Below are positions 1 to 6,404 of a stretch of 9,920 nt of DNA, one piece after another. How positions within the stretch are numbered: position 1 is the first letter of the stretch; each line of letters starts with the position of its first letter. Below the pieces are notes generated by a model, which saw nothing but the letters and a program-made list of their open reading frames with translations, did not search any database and had not been told where the DNA came from. The position numbers and the translations under genes are program-made. The stretch covers positions 1-9,920 of the forward strand of contig JAISEW010000196.1 in the NCBI GenBank assembly GCA_031263945.1, read 5' to 3'. Source of the DNA: Gracilibacteraceae bacterium. GTDB lineage: Bacteria; Bacillota; Desulfitobacteriia; Desulfitobacteriales; Syntrophobotulaceae.

Positions 1-9
1 CAGCACAAC

Positions 10-35
10 AAAAAACGGGCGCAAACCACCCGTTT
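10..35 (-). terminator. Intrinsic terminator of the left-edge RNA
   Basis: On the minus strand AAACGGG (35-29) pairs with CCCGTTT (19-13) across a 9-base loop, and the T-run continues to give six consecutive T residues (15-10). This is a standard factor-independent terminator facing left. Lying about 80 bases after the promoter start point, it could end a small RNA or act as a regulated attenuator for a gene further left. Confidence 0.75.
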
Positions 36-116
36 ACCATTGTTCATGTAACTAACGAACCAGGCGACCTCATGTACCGCAGGTATGAGGTGAGAAGCGG
101 ATGGCCTCTTCTTGAC
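10..116 (-). ncRNA. Structured leader RNA or small RNA with its own promoter and terminator
   Basis: A transcript starting near 116 and reading leftward would be about 107 bases long and carries no open frame of note. It folds by eye into several hairpins. ACCUCAU (91-85) pairs with AUGAGGU (73-67), with an inner ACC/GGU pairing over a short loop. AGAAG (about 112-108) can pair with CUUCU (about 98-94). GUUC/GAAC pairs lie further downstream. A terminator closes it at 35-10. The perfect promoter, compact structure and terminator together support a real RNA gene or an attenuator leader for a gene beyond position 1. The segment with UCUCACC near its 5' end reminds me of leaders in front of infC-rpmI-rplT (the L20 leader of Firmicutes), but that is memory-based resemblance and the downstream gene is not visible. 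A free small RNA is the alternative. Confidence 0.6.
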
Positions 117-122
117 AAAGTT

Positions 123-151
123 ATTATAACCCCCGCGCCCCCCCTTGTCAA
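123..151 (-). promoter_or_regulatory. Perfect consensus sigma-70 promoter
   Basis: On the minus strand TTGACA lies at 151-146 and TATAAT at 128-123, separated by exactly 17 bases (145-129). Both hexamers match the consensus fully, with the optimal spacing. The expected start point is about 116, and the structured RNA described at 10-116 follows immediately. The spacer is almost entirely G and C, with runs of seven and five G on the transcribed-sense strand, which is unusual for a promoter spacer. Confidence 0.85.
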
Positions 152-224
152 CCGCCAGAATCAATTGAATTGAATCAAAATAACAAACCTCAATTGTAAT
201 CCAGACCCGCGTTACACACTTCAA

Positions 225-255
225 CTCCCGTCATTCCGGACTTGTTCCGGAATCC
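225..255 (+). repeat. 31-base palindromic intergenic repeat, copy 1
   Basis: The unit begins CTCCCGTC and contains an 8-base-pair stem, ATTCCGGA (233-240) with TCCGGAAT (246-253), around a 5-base loop. A second copy lies inverted at 1792-1822 and matches 27 of 31 bases. Palindromic repeats with a GTCATTCCGG core are common between genes in many bacteria, so this is probably a dispersed intergenic repeat family. It lies about 90 bases before the sugar transferase start. Confidence 0.8.
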
Positions 256-282
256 AAAGGATTTGTTACTTGGCTCCTCGTT

Positions 283-316
283 GGAACATCACCGAGCCGC
301 CCCTGGCGCTCGTTCC
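283..316 (+). other. Predicted hairpin ahead of the sugar transferase
   Basis: GGAAC (283-287) pairs with GTTCC (312-316), and GAGC (294-297) pairs with GCTC (308-311). The two helices stack directly on the 3' side, with a 6-base bulge on the 5' side. It would lie in the 5' untranslated region, 31 bases before the preferred start codon. It may be a regulatory structure or simply part of a degenerate repeat. No known riboswitch class is recognised. Confidence 0.3.
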
Positions 317-347
317 CATTTACTTTTACCCGGACTGAGTGTACAAT

Positions 348-1733
348 ATGGCTATGATAAAGGAAAACCAGCGCGCTCTCAATTATCTGCACATACTTAC
401 GGACGGTCTCTGCGTGATGCTGGCCCTGACGGCGGCCTACGGACTGCGATTCTTCGCCTTGCCCAGCGCGGAGGCGCATCTGCCTTTCGGTTTTTACCTG
501 CGCGTCGGTCTGGCGCTGACCCCGTTTTATCTCATCCTGTACAGCGTATGGGGATTGTACGAGTCGTTTCGCTCGCGCTCGATCGGCGAGGAAGTGATCA
601 TGCTCACCCAGGCCAATTTGGCGGGGTTTGCCGCCGCGCTGGCCGTGTCCGCCTTGCTGAAAACCGTTAATTTTTCCCGGCTGGTCCTGCTGTTTTTCTT
701 CATTTTCTGCGTGCTGCTCACCGCGGGCAAACGGCTGCTGCTGCGCCTGATCCTGCGTCAGGCCCGCCTCAAAGGCTACAACGTCAAAAACGTCCTCTTG
801 ATCGGCGCCGGTCCGCTGGCCCGCGATTATCTGGCGGTACTGACCCAGAATCAGGCTTTGGGCTATCAGATCATCGGCTGCGTGAGCGGCGGAGCCGATT
901 TGCCGGACGTAAAAAAACTCGGCGGTTTTGCCGATCTGGAATCCCTCCTGGAACGGCTCGTGCCGGACGAAGTGGTCGCGGCCTTGGAAATGGAAGATTT
1001 TCCCTATTTGCGCGACGTCATCCGTCTCTGTGAAAAAACGGGGACGAAGGTGTCGCTCATCCCTTTTTACGCGGAGTATATCCCGACGCGGCCCGCGGTG
1101 GACGAGATCGACGGGTTGCCGCTGATCAATATCAGGCGCATTCCGCTGGACAACACCGGCAACGCTCTGCTAAAACGGACTGTCGATATCTGCGGCTCCT
1201 TGTTTTTGATAGTGCTGACTTCGCCCGTCATGCTGGCGGTGGCTTTGCTCGTCCGCCTGTCTTCGCCCGGTCCGGTGATTTTCCGGCAGGAGCGGCTCGG
1301 GCGCGGGAAAAAACCGTTCACCATGTATAAATTCCGCACGATGGTCGTGAACGACGCGGAACAAACCGCCTGGAGCACGAACAGCGACACCCGCCGCACG
1401 CCGGTCGGCACGTTTTTACGCAAATTTTCCCTCGACGAGCTGCCGCAGTTTTTTAACGTCCTGACCGGCAGCATGAGCCTGGTCGGCCCGCGCCCGGAAT
1501 TGCCGCATTTCGCCCTCGAATTCAAGGAAAGCGTCCCCCGCTATATGGTAAAACATCAGGTGCGCCCCGGCATCACCGGCTGGGCGCAGATCAACGGTCT
1601 GCGCGGCAACACGTCCATCCCCCGCCGTATTGACCATGACCTGTATTACATCGAAAACTGGTCGCTGAGTCTCGATATCCGTATTCTGTTTCTGACCGTC
1701 GCCCGCGGGATGAACGAGGAAACTTTAACATGA
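348..1733 (+). CDS. Undecaprenyl-phosphate sugar (glucose) phosphotransferase
   Basis: This is a polyprenyl-phosphate hexose-1-phosphate transferase of the WcaJ/WbaP type. It moves a sugar phosphate (probably glucose-1-phosphate) from a UDP-sugar to undecaprenyl phosphate in the inner membrane and so starts an exopolysaccharide or O-antigen unit. The 461-residue length is normal for the family. Residues 10-135 hold several hydrophobic helices. About 147-235 is a Rossmann-like CoA-binding-type domain (VLLIGAGPLARDY). A further membrane helix at 276-302 leads into the catalytic domain, with KFRTM near 328, the catalytic Asp363-Glu364 pair in SLDELPQFFNVL, LVGPRPE, and the late VRPGITGWAQINGLRG block. 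The ending DLYYIENWSLSLDIRI is typical of glucose-specific members, but the sugar cannot be fixed from sequence. ATG348 is chosen; GTG339 and ATG354 are in frame, and none has a clear ribosome binding site. No glycosyltransferase or Wzx/Wzy gene is adjacent, so it stands alone here, convergent with the hybrid kinase. Confidence 0.9.
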   Translation: MAMIKENQRALNYLHILTDGLCVMLALTAAYGLRFFALPSAEAHLPFGFYLRVGLALTPFYLILYSVWGLYESFRSRSIGEEVIMLTQANLAGFAAALAVSALLKTVNFSRLVLLFFFIFCVLLTAGKRLLLRLILRQARLKGYNVKNVLLIGAGPLARDYLAVLTQNQALGYQIIGCVSGGADLPDVKKLGGFADLESLLERLVPDEVVAALEMEDFPYLRDVIRLCEKTGTKVSLIPFYAEYIPTRPAVDEIDGLPLINIRRIPLDNTGNALLKRTVDICGSLFLIVLTSPVMLAVALLVRLSSPGPVIFRQERLGRGKKPFTMYKFRTMVVNDAEQTAWSTNSDTRRTPVGTFLRKFSLDELPQFFNVLTGSMSLVGPRPELPHFALEFKESVPRYMVKHQVRPGITGWAQINGLRGNTSIPRRIDHDLYYIENWSLSLDIRILFLTVARGMNEETLT

Positions 1734-1749
1734 TATAACGGCATGTCCA

Positions 1750-1775
1750 AGCGGCGGAGCGTCGAGGACGCCGCT
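1750..1775 (+). repeat. GC-rich hairpin downstream of the sugar transferase
   Basis: AGCGGCG (1750-1756) pairs with CGCCGCT (1769-1775). An alternative inner pairing, GCGTC/GACGC over GAG, is also possible. It begins 17 bases after the sugar transferase stop and has no T-run, so it is not a classical terminator. Similar sequences reading, on the other strand, GTAGGGAGCGGCGTC are familiar as dispersed bacterial intergenic repeats. It may form a composite with the palindrome at 1792-1822. Confidence 0.5.
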
Positions 1776-1791
1776 CCCTACAAGGAGGCGT

Positions 1792-1822
1792 GGATTCCGG
1801 CATAAAGCCGGAATGACGGGAG
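1792..1822 (-). repeat. 31-base palindromic intergenic repeat, copy 2 (inverted)
   Basis: This is the reverse-oriented partner of the repeat at 225-255. On the plus strand ATTCCGGC (1794-1801) pairs with GCCGGAAT (1807-1814) around a 5-base loop. The differences from copy 1 include a compensatory change: the loop-closing A-T pair there is a C-G pair here, so the 8-base-pair stem is kept. It sits between two convergent genes and may help block or end transcription from both sides. Confidence 0.8.
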
Positions 1823-1830
1823 AGGCACGC

Positions 1831-1858
1831 GGCAGGCGTGGTTACATACCCGCCTGCC
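1831..1858. other. Hairpin across the stop codon of the hybrid kinase
   Basis: GGCAGGCG (1831-1838) and CGCCTGCC (1851-1858) form a perfect 8-base-pair stem with a 12-base loop. The loop contains the kinase stop codon (1842-1844). There is no T-run on either side, so it is at best a weak or factor-assisted terminator or a 3'-end stabilising structure for the minus-strand transcript. A competing helix CACGC/GCGTG (1826-1840) overlaps it. Confidence 0.5.
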
Positions 1859-4800
1859 CCGTCTTACCCGCGACCGCTCCCCGCAGCGCTGCATAAAAGG
1901 TCTGCACGTCGATCGGTTTGGTCAAATGCCCCTCCATTCCCAAAGCGAAACAACGTTCTTTTTCTTCCGGAAAAGCGTGGGCGGTCAGGGCGTAAACAGG
2001 CATATCCTTGTATTCCGGTGTTTCCCTGATGACCTTGGTGGCCTCGTAGCCGTCCATGACCGGCATTTGCAGATCCATCAGCACGAGATCAAACGGCGGA
2101 CAGCCTTTGACGCGGGCCGTCTCCGCCAATTGAGTCAGAGCCTCGCTGCCGTTGGCGGCGGCTGTCACCTCTACCCCCACGGCCTCCAAGAGTTCCGTGG
2201 CGATCAGGGCGTTGATCTCATTGTCTTCCACCAGCAAAACGTGAATCCCCCGCAGCACGGCGTTTTCATCGCCTGTTGTTTCCGGCGCCGCTTCGCTTAT
2301 CTCCGGCGTCTCACTTATCTCCGGCGCCTCGCCGGTCAGCGGGAACGTGCAGGAAAAACTGAAAACCGTACCCTTGCCTTCTTCACTGACGACCGAGATC
2401 TCGCCGCCCATCATTTCCACCATCCGCTGAGTGATGGTGAGGCCGATGCCGGCGCCGCCGTATTTGCGGGTGGCCGAATTATCCGCCTGATTGAAAGCGG
2501 AAAACACCTCGTCCAGCTGTTCCTTGCTCATACCGATGCCGGTGTCCGCCACGGCGAAATCCAAGGTGATCTGACCTTGCTCCCGCGCGGACACGGCGGC
2601 GCGCACCGTGACCGTCCCTTTTTCCGTGAATTTAAAAGCGTTGTCGATCAGGTTGATAAATATCTGGCGCAACCGCGGCTGATCCCCCCGCAGAGCGGCC
2701 GGCAGCGCGGGATCCAGTTCAAAAGCCAGCTCCAACGCCGAAGCGTCCCGCCGAACCCGGAAAAACGCCCTGATGTCGTCGAACATCCGGCGCGGGTCAA
2801 AAGAGATGCTCTCCAGCCGCATTTTGCCGGCGTCTATCTGCGAAAAATCAAGAATATCGTTGATGATGTCCAGCAAAATTACGGAAGCCTGCCGCATTTT
2901 TTCCGCATAATCCCGCTGCCGGTCGTCCATCGGGGTTTTCAGCAGCAAATCAGTCAGGCCGATGACCGCGTGCAGCGGCGTGCGGATCTCATGGCTCATA
3001 TTGGCCAAAAAGAGACTCTTGGCCTGGTTGGCCGCCATAGCCGCCGCCGTCGCGCTTTTCAGCTCCAGCAGCGTTTTCACGCGCGCCAGCAATTCTTCCT
3101 TATCAAAAGGCTTCTGGATATAATCGTTGGCGCCGGACTGAAATCCCAGCATAATGTCCTGGATCTGGTTTTTCGCCGTGAGCATGATGATGGGCAAAGC
3201 GAAGGAGGAATATTTTTCCCGCAAACGGCGGCAGACCTCGTAGCCGGACATTCTGGGCATCATGACGTCCAAAAGAACCAGATCGAATTCCTCGCCCTTC
3301 TCCACCAGGCTGAGCGCGTCCAGACCGTTATACGCCTCCGTCACGGCGTAGTCACGCATGGTCAGCAGATTGCGCAGCACCTGGATATTGACGGGTTCGT
3401 CGTCCACGATCAGCACCCGGCAGCTGCCCTCGCCGGCCGCCGCGGGAGTTTGTTCCCTCAGGGCGTCGTCCTCGGCGGCGAAATCCTCGATGTCGATGAT
3501 CCTCAGGCTCTCGCCGACCGCCTTCTCCGCGCCGAGCTCACCGGCCAGGGGCAAGGTGAACGTGAATTTGGAGCCTACGCCCAGTTTCGATTCCACTTTT
3601 ATCGCGCCGCCGTGCAATTCCACGATTTTTTTCGTGATGGAAAGCCCCAGGCCTGTGCCGCCGTATTCTCTGGCCGTGGAGCCGTCGGCCTGCTCGAAGG
3701 ATTCAAAGATCCGCTCGAATTTATCCTCCCGGATGCCGATGCCCGTATCCTCCACCGATACGGCGACCGCGCCGTCCAAAACCTCGGCGGAGACGGTTAT
3801 TTTTCCTTTTTCTGTAAATTTGATCGCGTTGCCGATCAAATTGTAGAGTATTTGCTGCACCCTGTTTTCATCGGCGCTCACAGCGGGAAGCGCGGCGTCG
3901 ATCTCGTCGATCACCGACAGATCCCGGCCTTTAACGAGCGGTTTTGACAGGATCAGCACCGTGTCGACGATCATTTTCAGATCGACCACTTTGATTTGCA
4001 ATACTATTTCTTGGTTTTTCAGTTTTGTAAAATCCAATATATCATTGATCATGTTGGACAGGCGTTTGCCGCTGTTGGAAACAATTGCCAAATTGTATTT
4101 CTGCTCTTTGCTTAAGTCTCCGGCCGCCCCGTCGATCATGGACTCGACAATGCCGATAATGCCGTTGATCGGTGTGCGCAGCTCGTGGGACGTATTGGCC
4201 AGGAACTCGTCTTTCAGCTCGTTCAGCCTGTTCAGGTACACATTCTTTTCTTCAAGGGTTTTGGCGTATTTTTTCATTTCCTTGATGAGACTGTTGATTT
4301 CTTCCGCCATAAACTTGAAAGCTTTCGATAAAGCGCCGATTTCGTCGTTGCTTTGGATCAGCGGCACCTCCGCGTCAAAATTGCCCTCGCCGAGTATTTT
4401 CGCGGTTTCCGAAAGCCGGAGTATGGGATTGGTAATATTGCGGGCGATAAAATAAAGAATAAGGGCGATGGCGAAGACGGCTATAACGGAGACGATGATG
4501 ACGTAATTCCGGATAGCGTTGGCGTTGTCCAAAACCACGGACATCGGCACGCTCACCGCGACTGACCAGGGTCTGGTAACTGCGCTGAACTGGATCGGCA
4601 TATATACGGTGTAAAAATCACCGCCGTCGGAGATATACATCTCGCCGCCCGAAACGGCTTCTTTCGCTTCCTCTGCGTAACGCAGCCGGGTGGGATCCGC
4701 CTGGAGCATCGCCTGAGCCAGGCCTGGCGTCGTCAAGGAAAGATCCAGGCTGGACACGTCGTCATTTTTCGCGAATTCTTCCAACCCAGCGGCAAAAAGC

Positions 4801-5690
4801 GTCATTTTATCGTATATCTCAACCTGTTCGCTCTCCCGGCTGTCCGGCGCGTTTTCGGCGATATAGGCGCCGGCGAGTCTCAGCGCCTCGCTGACTTTGG
4901 CGTGATCGGTCGTCAGCATTTCATAGACCTGCGTTTCCATTATATCTTTGCCCAGATAAATTCGGTCAGGGTGGGCGGCCACGGTCCCCGCGCCGGAAAA
5001 TATTTCCGTATACCCGCCCTGACCGTAGGGGTTCACGTGGGAAATCATCTCCTGCAGTTTGTCCAAAACGATGTCGGAGGATATGATGCCGATGAACTCA
5101 TCATTGTATATAATGGGGAAAACCATGCTGGCCAGCATGACGGGATTTCCCTGCACTTCATAGGGGTAAGGATCGGTGATATATTCGTGCCGTTCCGTTT
5201 TGGGCACGATATACCAATCCGCTATATCGATGTCGTATAAAGGTTCCACCGCGATATTGCCGCCCAGTTTATTCCAGTAAGGGGCATAGCGTCCCGTTTC
5301 GTCATAGGCCGGGCCCAGACCGGCGTACAGCGCGTCTTTTCCGTCCAGGGCGTCCGGGTCATAGGCGATGCAGAAAGCGGTGATATACTCTTTTTCCGCC
5401 AGGGCGCTGCGCAAAATATCATTCATCATCTCCCGGTCGGTGAGATCATGCCGCTTCAATGTCTCAAACACCGTGGAAAGCGTTTCCGCCGTGATGCGGG
5501 CGCCCTGCAATTCCGCGATGATCTCATTTTTATATTTGTCGGCGGTTTCCCGCGCCAGATTGAAAGCGTCCTTTTTGGCCATTTCGTAGGTCTTGCCGGT
5601 CACGATCCCTGTCATGGCCCCAAAAGAGACGATGACCACGATCGAAACCAAAAAGAAAATTTTTGTCCGCAAACTCAGGTTTTTGAACAT
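1842..5690 (-). CDS. Hybrid sensor histidine kinase with two kinase cores and two receivers
   Basis: This large membrane signalling protein of 1282 residues autophosphorylates on histidine and relays phosphate to aspartate. Residue numbers count from ATG 5690. A signal-anchor helix spans about 11-32. An extracytoplasmic double-Cache-like ligand-binding region follows at about 35-390, with ADWYIVPK and a PIIYNDEFIGIISSDI strand pair. A second helix spans about 396-416. Then come HAMP (about 417-470), a coiled coil (470-495), and HisKA 1 with His502 in SHELRTP. ATPase 1 has NLIGNAIKFT, DTGIGI and GGTGLGL. Receiver 1 has Asp808 and Lys860. HisKA 2 has His900 in SHEIRTP. ATPase 2 has NLIDNAFKFT, DTGIGM and GGAGIGL. 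Receiver 2 has Asp1206 and Lys1258. All catalytic residues appear intact. No HPt or DNA-binding output domain is present, and no partner regulator lies nearby. ATG 5690 is preferred because GAGGTGG lies just before it; an in-frame ATG at 5702 adds four residues but has no such site. The gap to the upstream gene is 55 bases. The ligand is unknown. Confidence 0.92.
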   Translation of the reverse strand: MFKNLSLRTKIFFLVSIVVIVSFGAMTGIVTGKTYEMAKKDAFNLARETADKYKNEIIAELQGARITAETLSTVFETLKRHDLTDREMMNDILRSALAEKEYITAFCIAYDPDALDGKDALYAGLGPAYDETGRYAPYWNKLGGNIAVEPLYDIDIADWYIVPKTERHEYITDPYPYEVQGNPVMLASMVFPIIYNDEFIGIISSDIVLDKLQEMISHVNPYGQGGYTEIFSGAGTVAAHPDRIYLGKDIMETQVYEMLTTDHAKVSEALRLAGAYIAENAPDSRESEQVEIYDKMTLFAAGLEEFAKNDDVSSLDLSLTTPGLAQAMLQADPTRLRYAEEAKEAVSGGEMYISDGGDFYTVYMPIQFSAVTRPWSVAVSVPMSVVLDNANAIRNYVIIVSVIAVFAIALILYFIARNITNPILRLSETAKILGEGNFDAEVPLIQSNDEIGALSKAFKFMAEEINSLIKEMKKYAKTLEEKNVYLNRLNELKDEFLANTSHELRTPINGIIGIVESMIDGAAGDLSKEQKYNLAIVSNSGKRLSNMINDILDFTKLKNQEIVLQIKVVDLKMIVDTVLILSKPLVKGRDLSVIDEIDAALPAVSADENRVQQILYNLIGNAIKFTEKGKITVSAEVLDGAVAVSVEDTGIGIREDKFERIFESFEQADGSTAREYGGTGLGLSITKKIVELHGGAIKVESKLGVGSKFTFTLPLAGELGAEKAVGESLRIIDIEDFAAEDDALREQTPAAAGEGSCRVLIVDDEPVNIQVLRNLLTMRDYAVTEAYNGLDALSLVEKGEEFDLVLLDVMMPRMSGYEVCRRLREKYSSFALPIIMLTAKNQIQDIMLGFQSGANDYIQKPFDKEELLARVKTLLELKSATAAAMAANQAKSLFLANMSHEIRTPLHAVIGLTDLLLKTPMDDRQRDYAEKMRQASVILLDIINDILDFSQIDAGKMRLESISFDPRRMFDDIRAFFRVRRDASALELAFELDPALPAALRGDQPRLRQIFINLIDNAFKFTEKGTVTVRAAVSAREQGQITLDFAVADTGIGMSKEQLDEVFSAFNQADNSATRKYGGAGIGLTITQRMVEMMGGEISVVSEEGKGTVFSFSCTFPLTGEAPEISETPEISEAAPETTGDENAVLRGIHVLLVEDNEINALIATELLEAVGVEVTAAANGSEALTQLAETARVKGCPPFDLVLMDLQMPVMDGYEATKVIRETPEYKDMPVYALTAHAFPEEKERCFALGMEGHLTKPIDVQTFYAALRGAVAGKTGQAGM
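2296..2331 (-). repeat. 18-base tandem duplication in the kinase linker
   Basis: Two adjacent 18-base units (2296-2313 and 2314-2331) differ at only two positions and are preceded by a more degenerate partial copy (2281-2295). In the kinase frame they encode the acidic, Pro-containing repeat PEISET / PEISEA, in the flexible linker between the second ATPase domain and the last receiver. The repeat probably arose by slippage and only changes linker length. Confidence 0.7.
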
Positions 5691-5745
5691 GCGCCACCTC
5701 ATGATTTTCAGACAGATGCCTTTATTTCCATATCCTCACAGTCCC

Positions 5746-6390
5746 TTAGCCGCGTTTGCGCGTTAAAAACCAGGCGTAGGTCATCGGTTCTCCCCGGCCG
5801 CCGTACCAGGCCTCCGTCACTTCGCACAAAAACAGCGTGTGCGTGCCGGCGTCCGTAGCGCTTAGCACGCGGGTCTCCACGGAAGCCAGCGCGCCGTCGG
5901 GATACAGGATCCCGGCCCCGCTGCGGCTCGCGCTCAGACCCGCGAACTTGTCCCGGTCGCGGCCGGAGCTGTAGCCGAAATTGCGCGCCAGCTCGATATT
6001 GTCCTCGCTTAGCACCGTTATCCCGGCCATGCCGCTTCGCGTGATCAGTTCGTGGGTGTAATTTTTTTTGTTGATGCCCAGAGCAAGACGGAGCGGTTCC
6101 GAAGTTATTTGAAAACAGGTGTTCGCGGTCTGGCCGTTATCGGCCCCGGCATGAGCTGTGATAACATAAAGCCCATACGTCAGCGCCGCGACGGCTTTTC
6201 GCCTGTCGCCTTCGACCGGCGGCGCGGCCGCGCCGATCACCGGAGACGCCGCCGCGGCCTCCGCGCTCTCCTCGGCGCCCCCCGCCTCCGGCTCAAACTC
6301 CGAAGCGGCCACGCCGCAAAGCGGGCAGGATTCCGGGGGCTCAGGCCCCTCATGCCGATACCCGCAGACATTGCAGATCCAGATCATCAT
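5746..6390 (-). CDS. Rubredoxin-like / flavin reductase fusion protein
   Basis: This probable cytoplasmic electron-transfer flavoprotein is 214 residues long. Residues 4-33 form a rubrerythrin-type rubredoxin-like domain with two CxxC knuckles (Cys6, Cys9, Cys22, Cys25) that should bind one iron. An Ala/Glu/Pro-rich linker (about 34-62) follows. Residues 64-214 match the FMN-binding flavin reductase family: LTYGLYVITA, NGQTANTCFQITSEP, NKKNYTHELI, NFGYSSGRDRDKF, and the closing PMTYAWF. This reductase type is known from high-molecular-weight rubredoxin, which passes electrons from NAD(P)H to flavodiiron proteins in oxygen or NO defence. There the rubredoxin part is C-terminal; here it is N-terminal. 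GGAGG (6400-6396) lies 5 bases before ATG 6390 and 8 before ATG 6387, which decides the start; an ATG at 6408 overlaps the aminopeptidase stop but lacks a binding site. It is surely translated with the upstream gene. The electron acceptor is not encoded here. Confidence 0.85.
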   Translation of the reverse strand: MMIWICNVCGYRHEGPEPPESCPLCGVAASEFEPEAGGAEESAEAAAASPVIGAAAPPVEGDRRKAVAALTYGLYVITAHAGADNGQTANTCFQITSEPLRLALGINKKNYTHELITRSGMAGITVLSEDNIELARNFGYSSGRDRDKFAGLSASRSGAGILYPDGALASVETRVLSATDAGTHTLFLCEVTEAWYGGRGEPMTYAWFLTRKRG

Positions 6391-6395
6391 CGCAC

Positions 6396-6400
6396 CCTCC
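6396..6400 (-). promoter_or_regulatory. Ribosome binding site GGAGG of the flavin reductase fusion
   Basis: The GGAGG core lies downstream of the first in-frame ATG (6408) and just before the tandem ATG codons at 6390 and 6387. It therefore argues for the shorter protein beginning at the rubredoxin-like motif. The site also lies just past the aminopeptidase stop codon (6405-6407), consistent with coupled translation. Confidence 0.7.
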
Positions 6401-6404
6401 GATC

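Larger units (their letters stand above)
152..347. other. Non-coding region upstream of the sugar transferase
   Basis: This stretch lies between the leftward promoter and the rightward sugar transferase gene. It is AT-rich at 160-205 and then holds a palindromic repeat (225-255) and a predicted hairpin (283-316). No convincing rightward promoter was found: TTGAAT at 170-175 and TGTAAT at 195-200 are 19 bases apart, which is weak. There is no clear Shine-Dalgarno sequence before the gene start. No small open frame with credible signals was seen. Confidence 0.5.

Noticed and set aside
112..129. Plus-strand TTGACA next to TTATAA
   Set aside because: The two boxes are only a few bases apart, so they cannot form a sigma-70 promoter in this direction; the TATAAT in this region belongs to the leftward promoter.
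170..200. Possible rightward promoter (TTGAAT and TGTAAT) for the sugar transferase
   Set aside because: The spacing of 19 bases and the poor hexamers make it indistinguishable from chance in an AT-rich stretch.
1926..3947. Open frame of 673 codons on the plus strand, opposite the hybrid kinase
   Set aside because: It lies wholly antisense to well-conserved kinase and receiver domains, has no recognisable domain, is rich in His, Arg and Gln as mirror frames of GC-rich genes are, and lacks a good ribosome binding site.
5691..5745. Searched the gap before the hybrid kinase for a promoter or operator
   Set aside because: No pair of hexamers at proper spacing and no inverted repeat stood out, so none is reported; read-through from the flavin reductase gene is the simplest reading.
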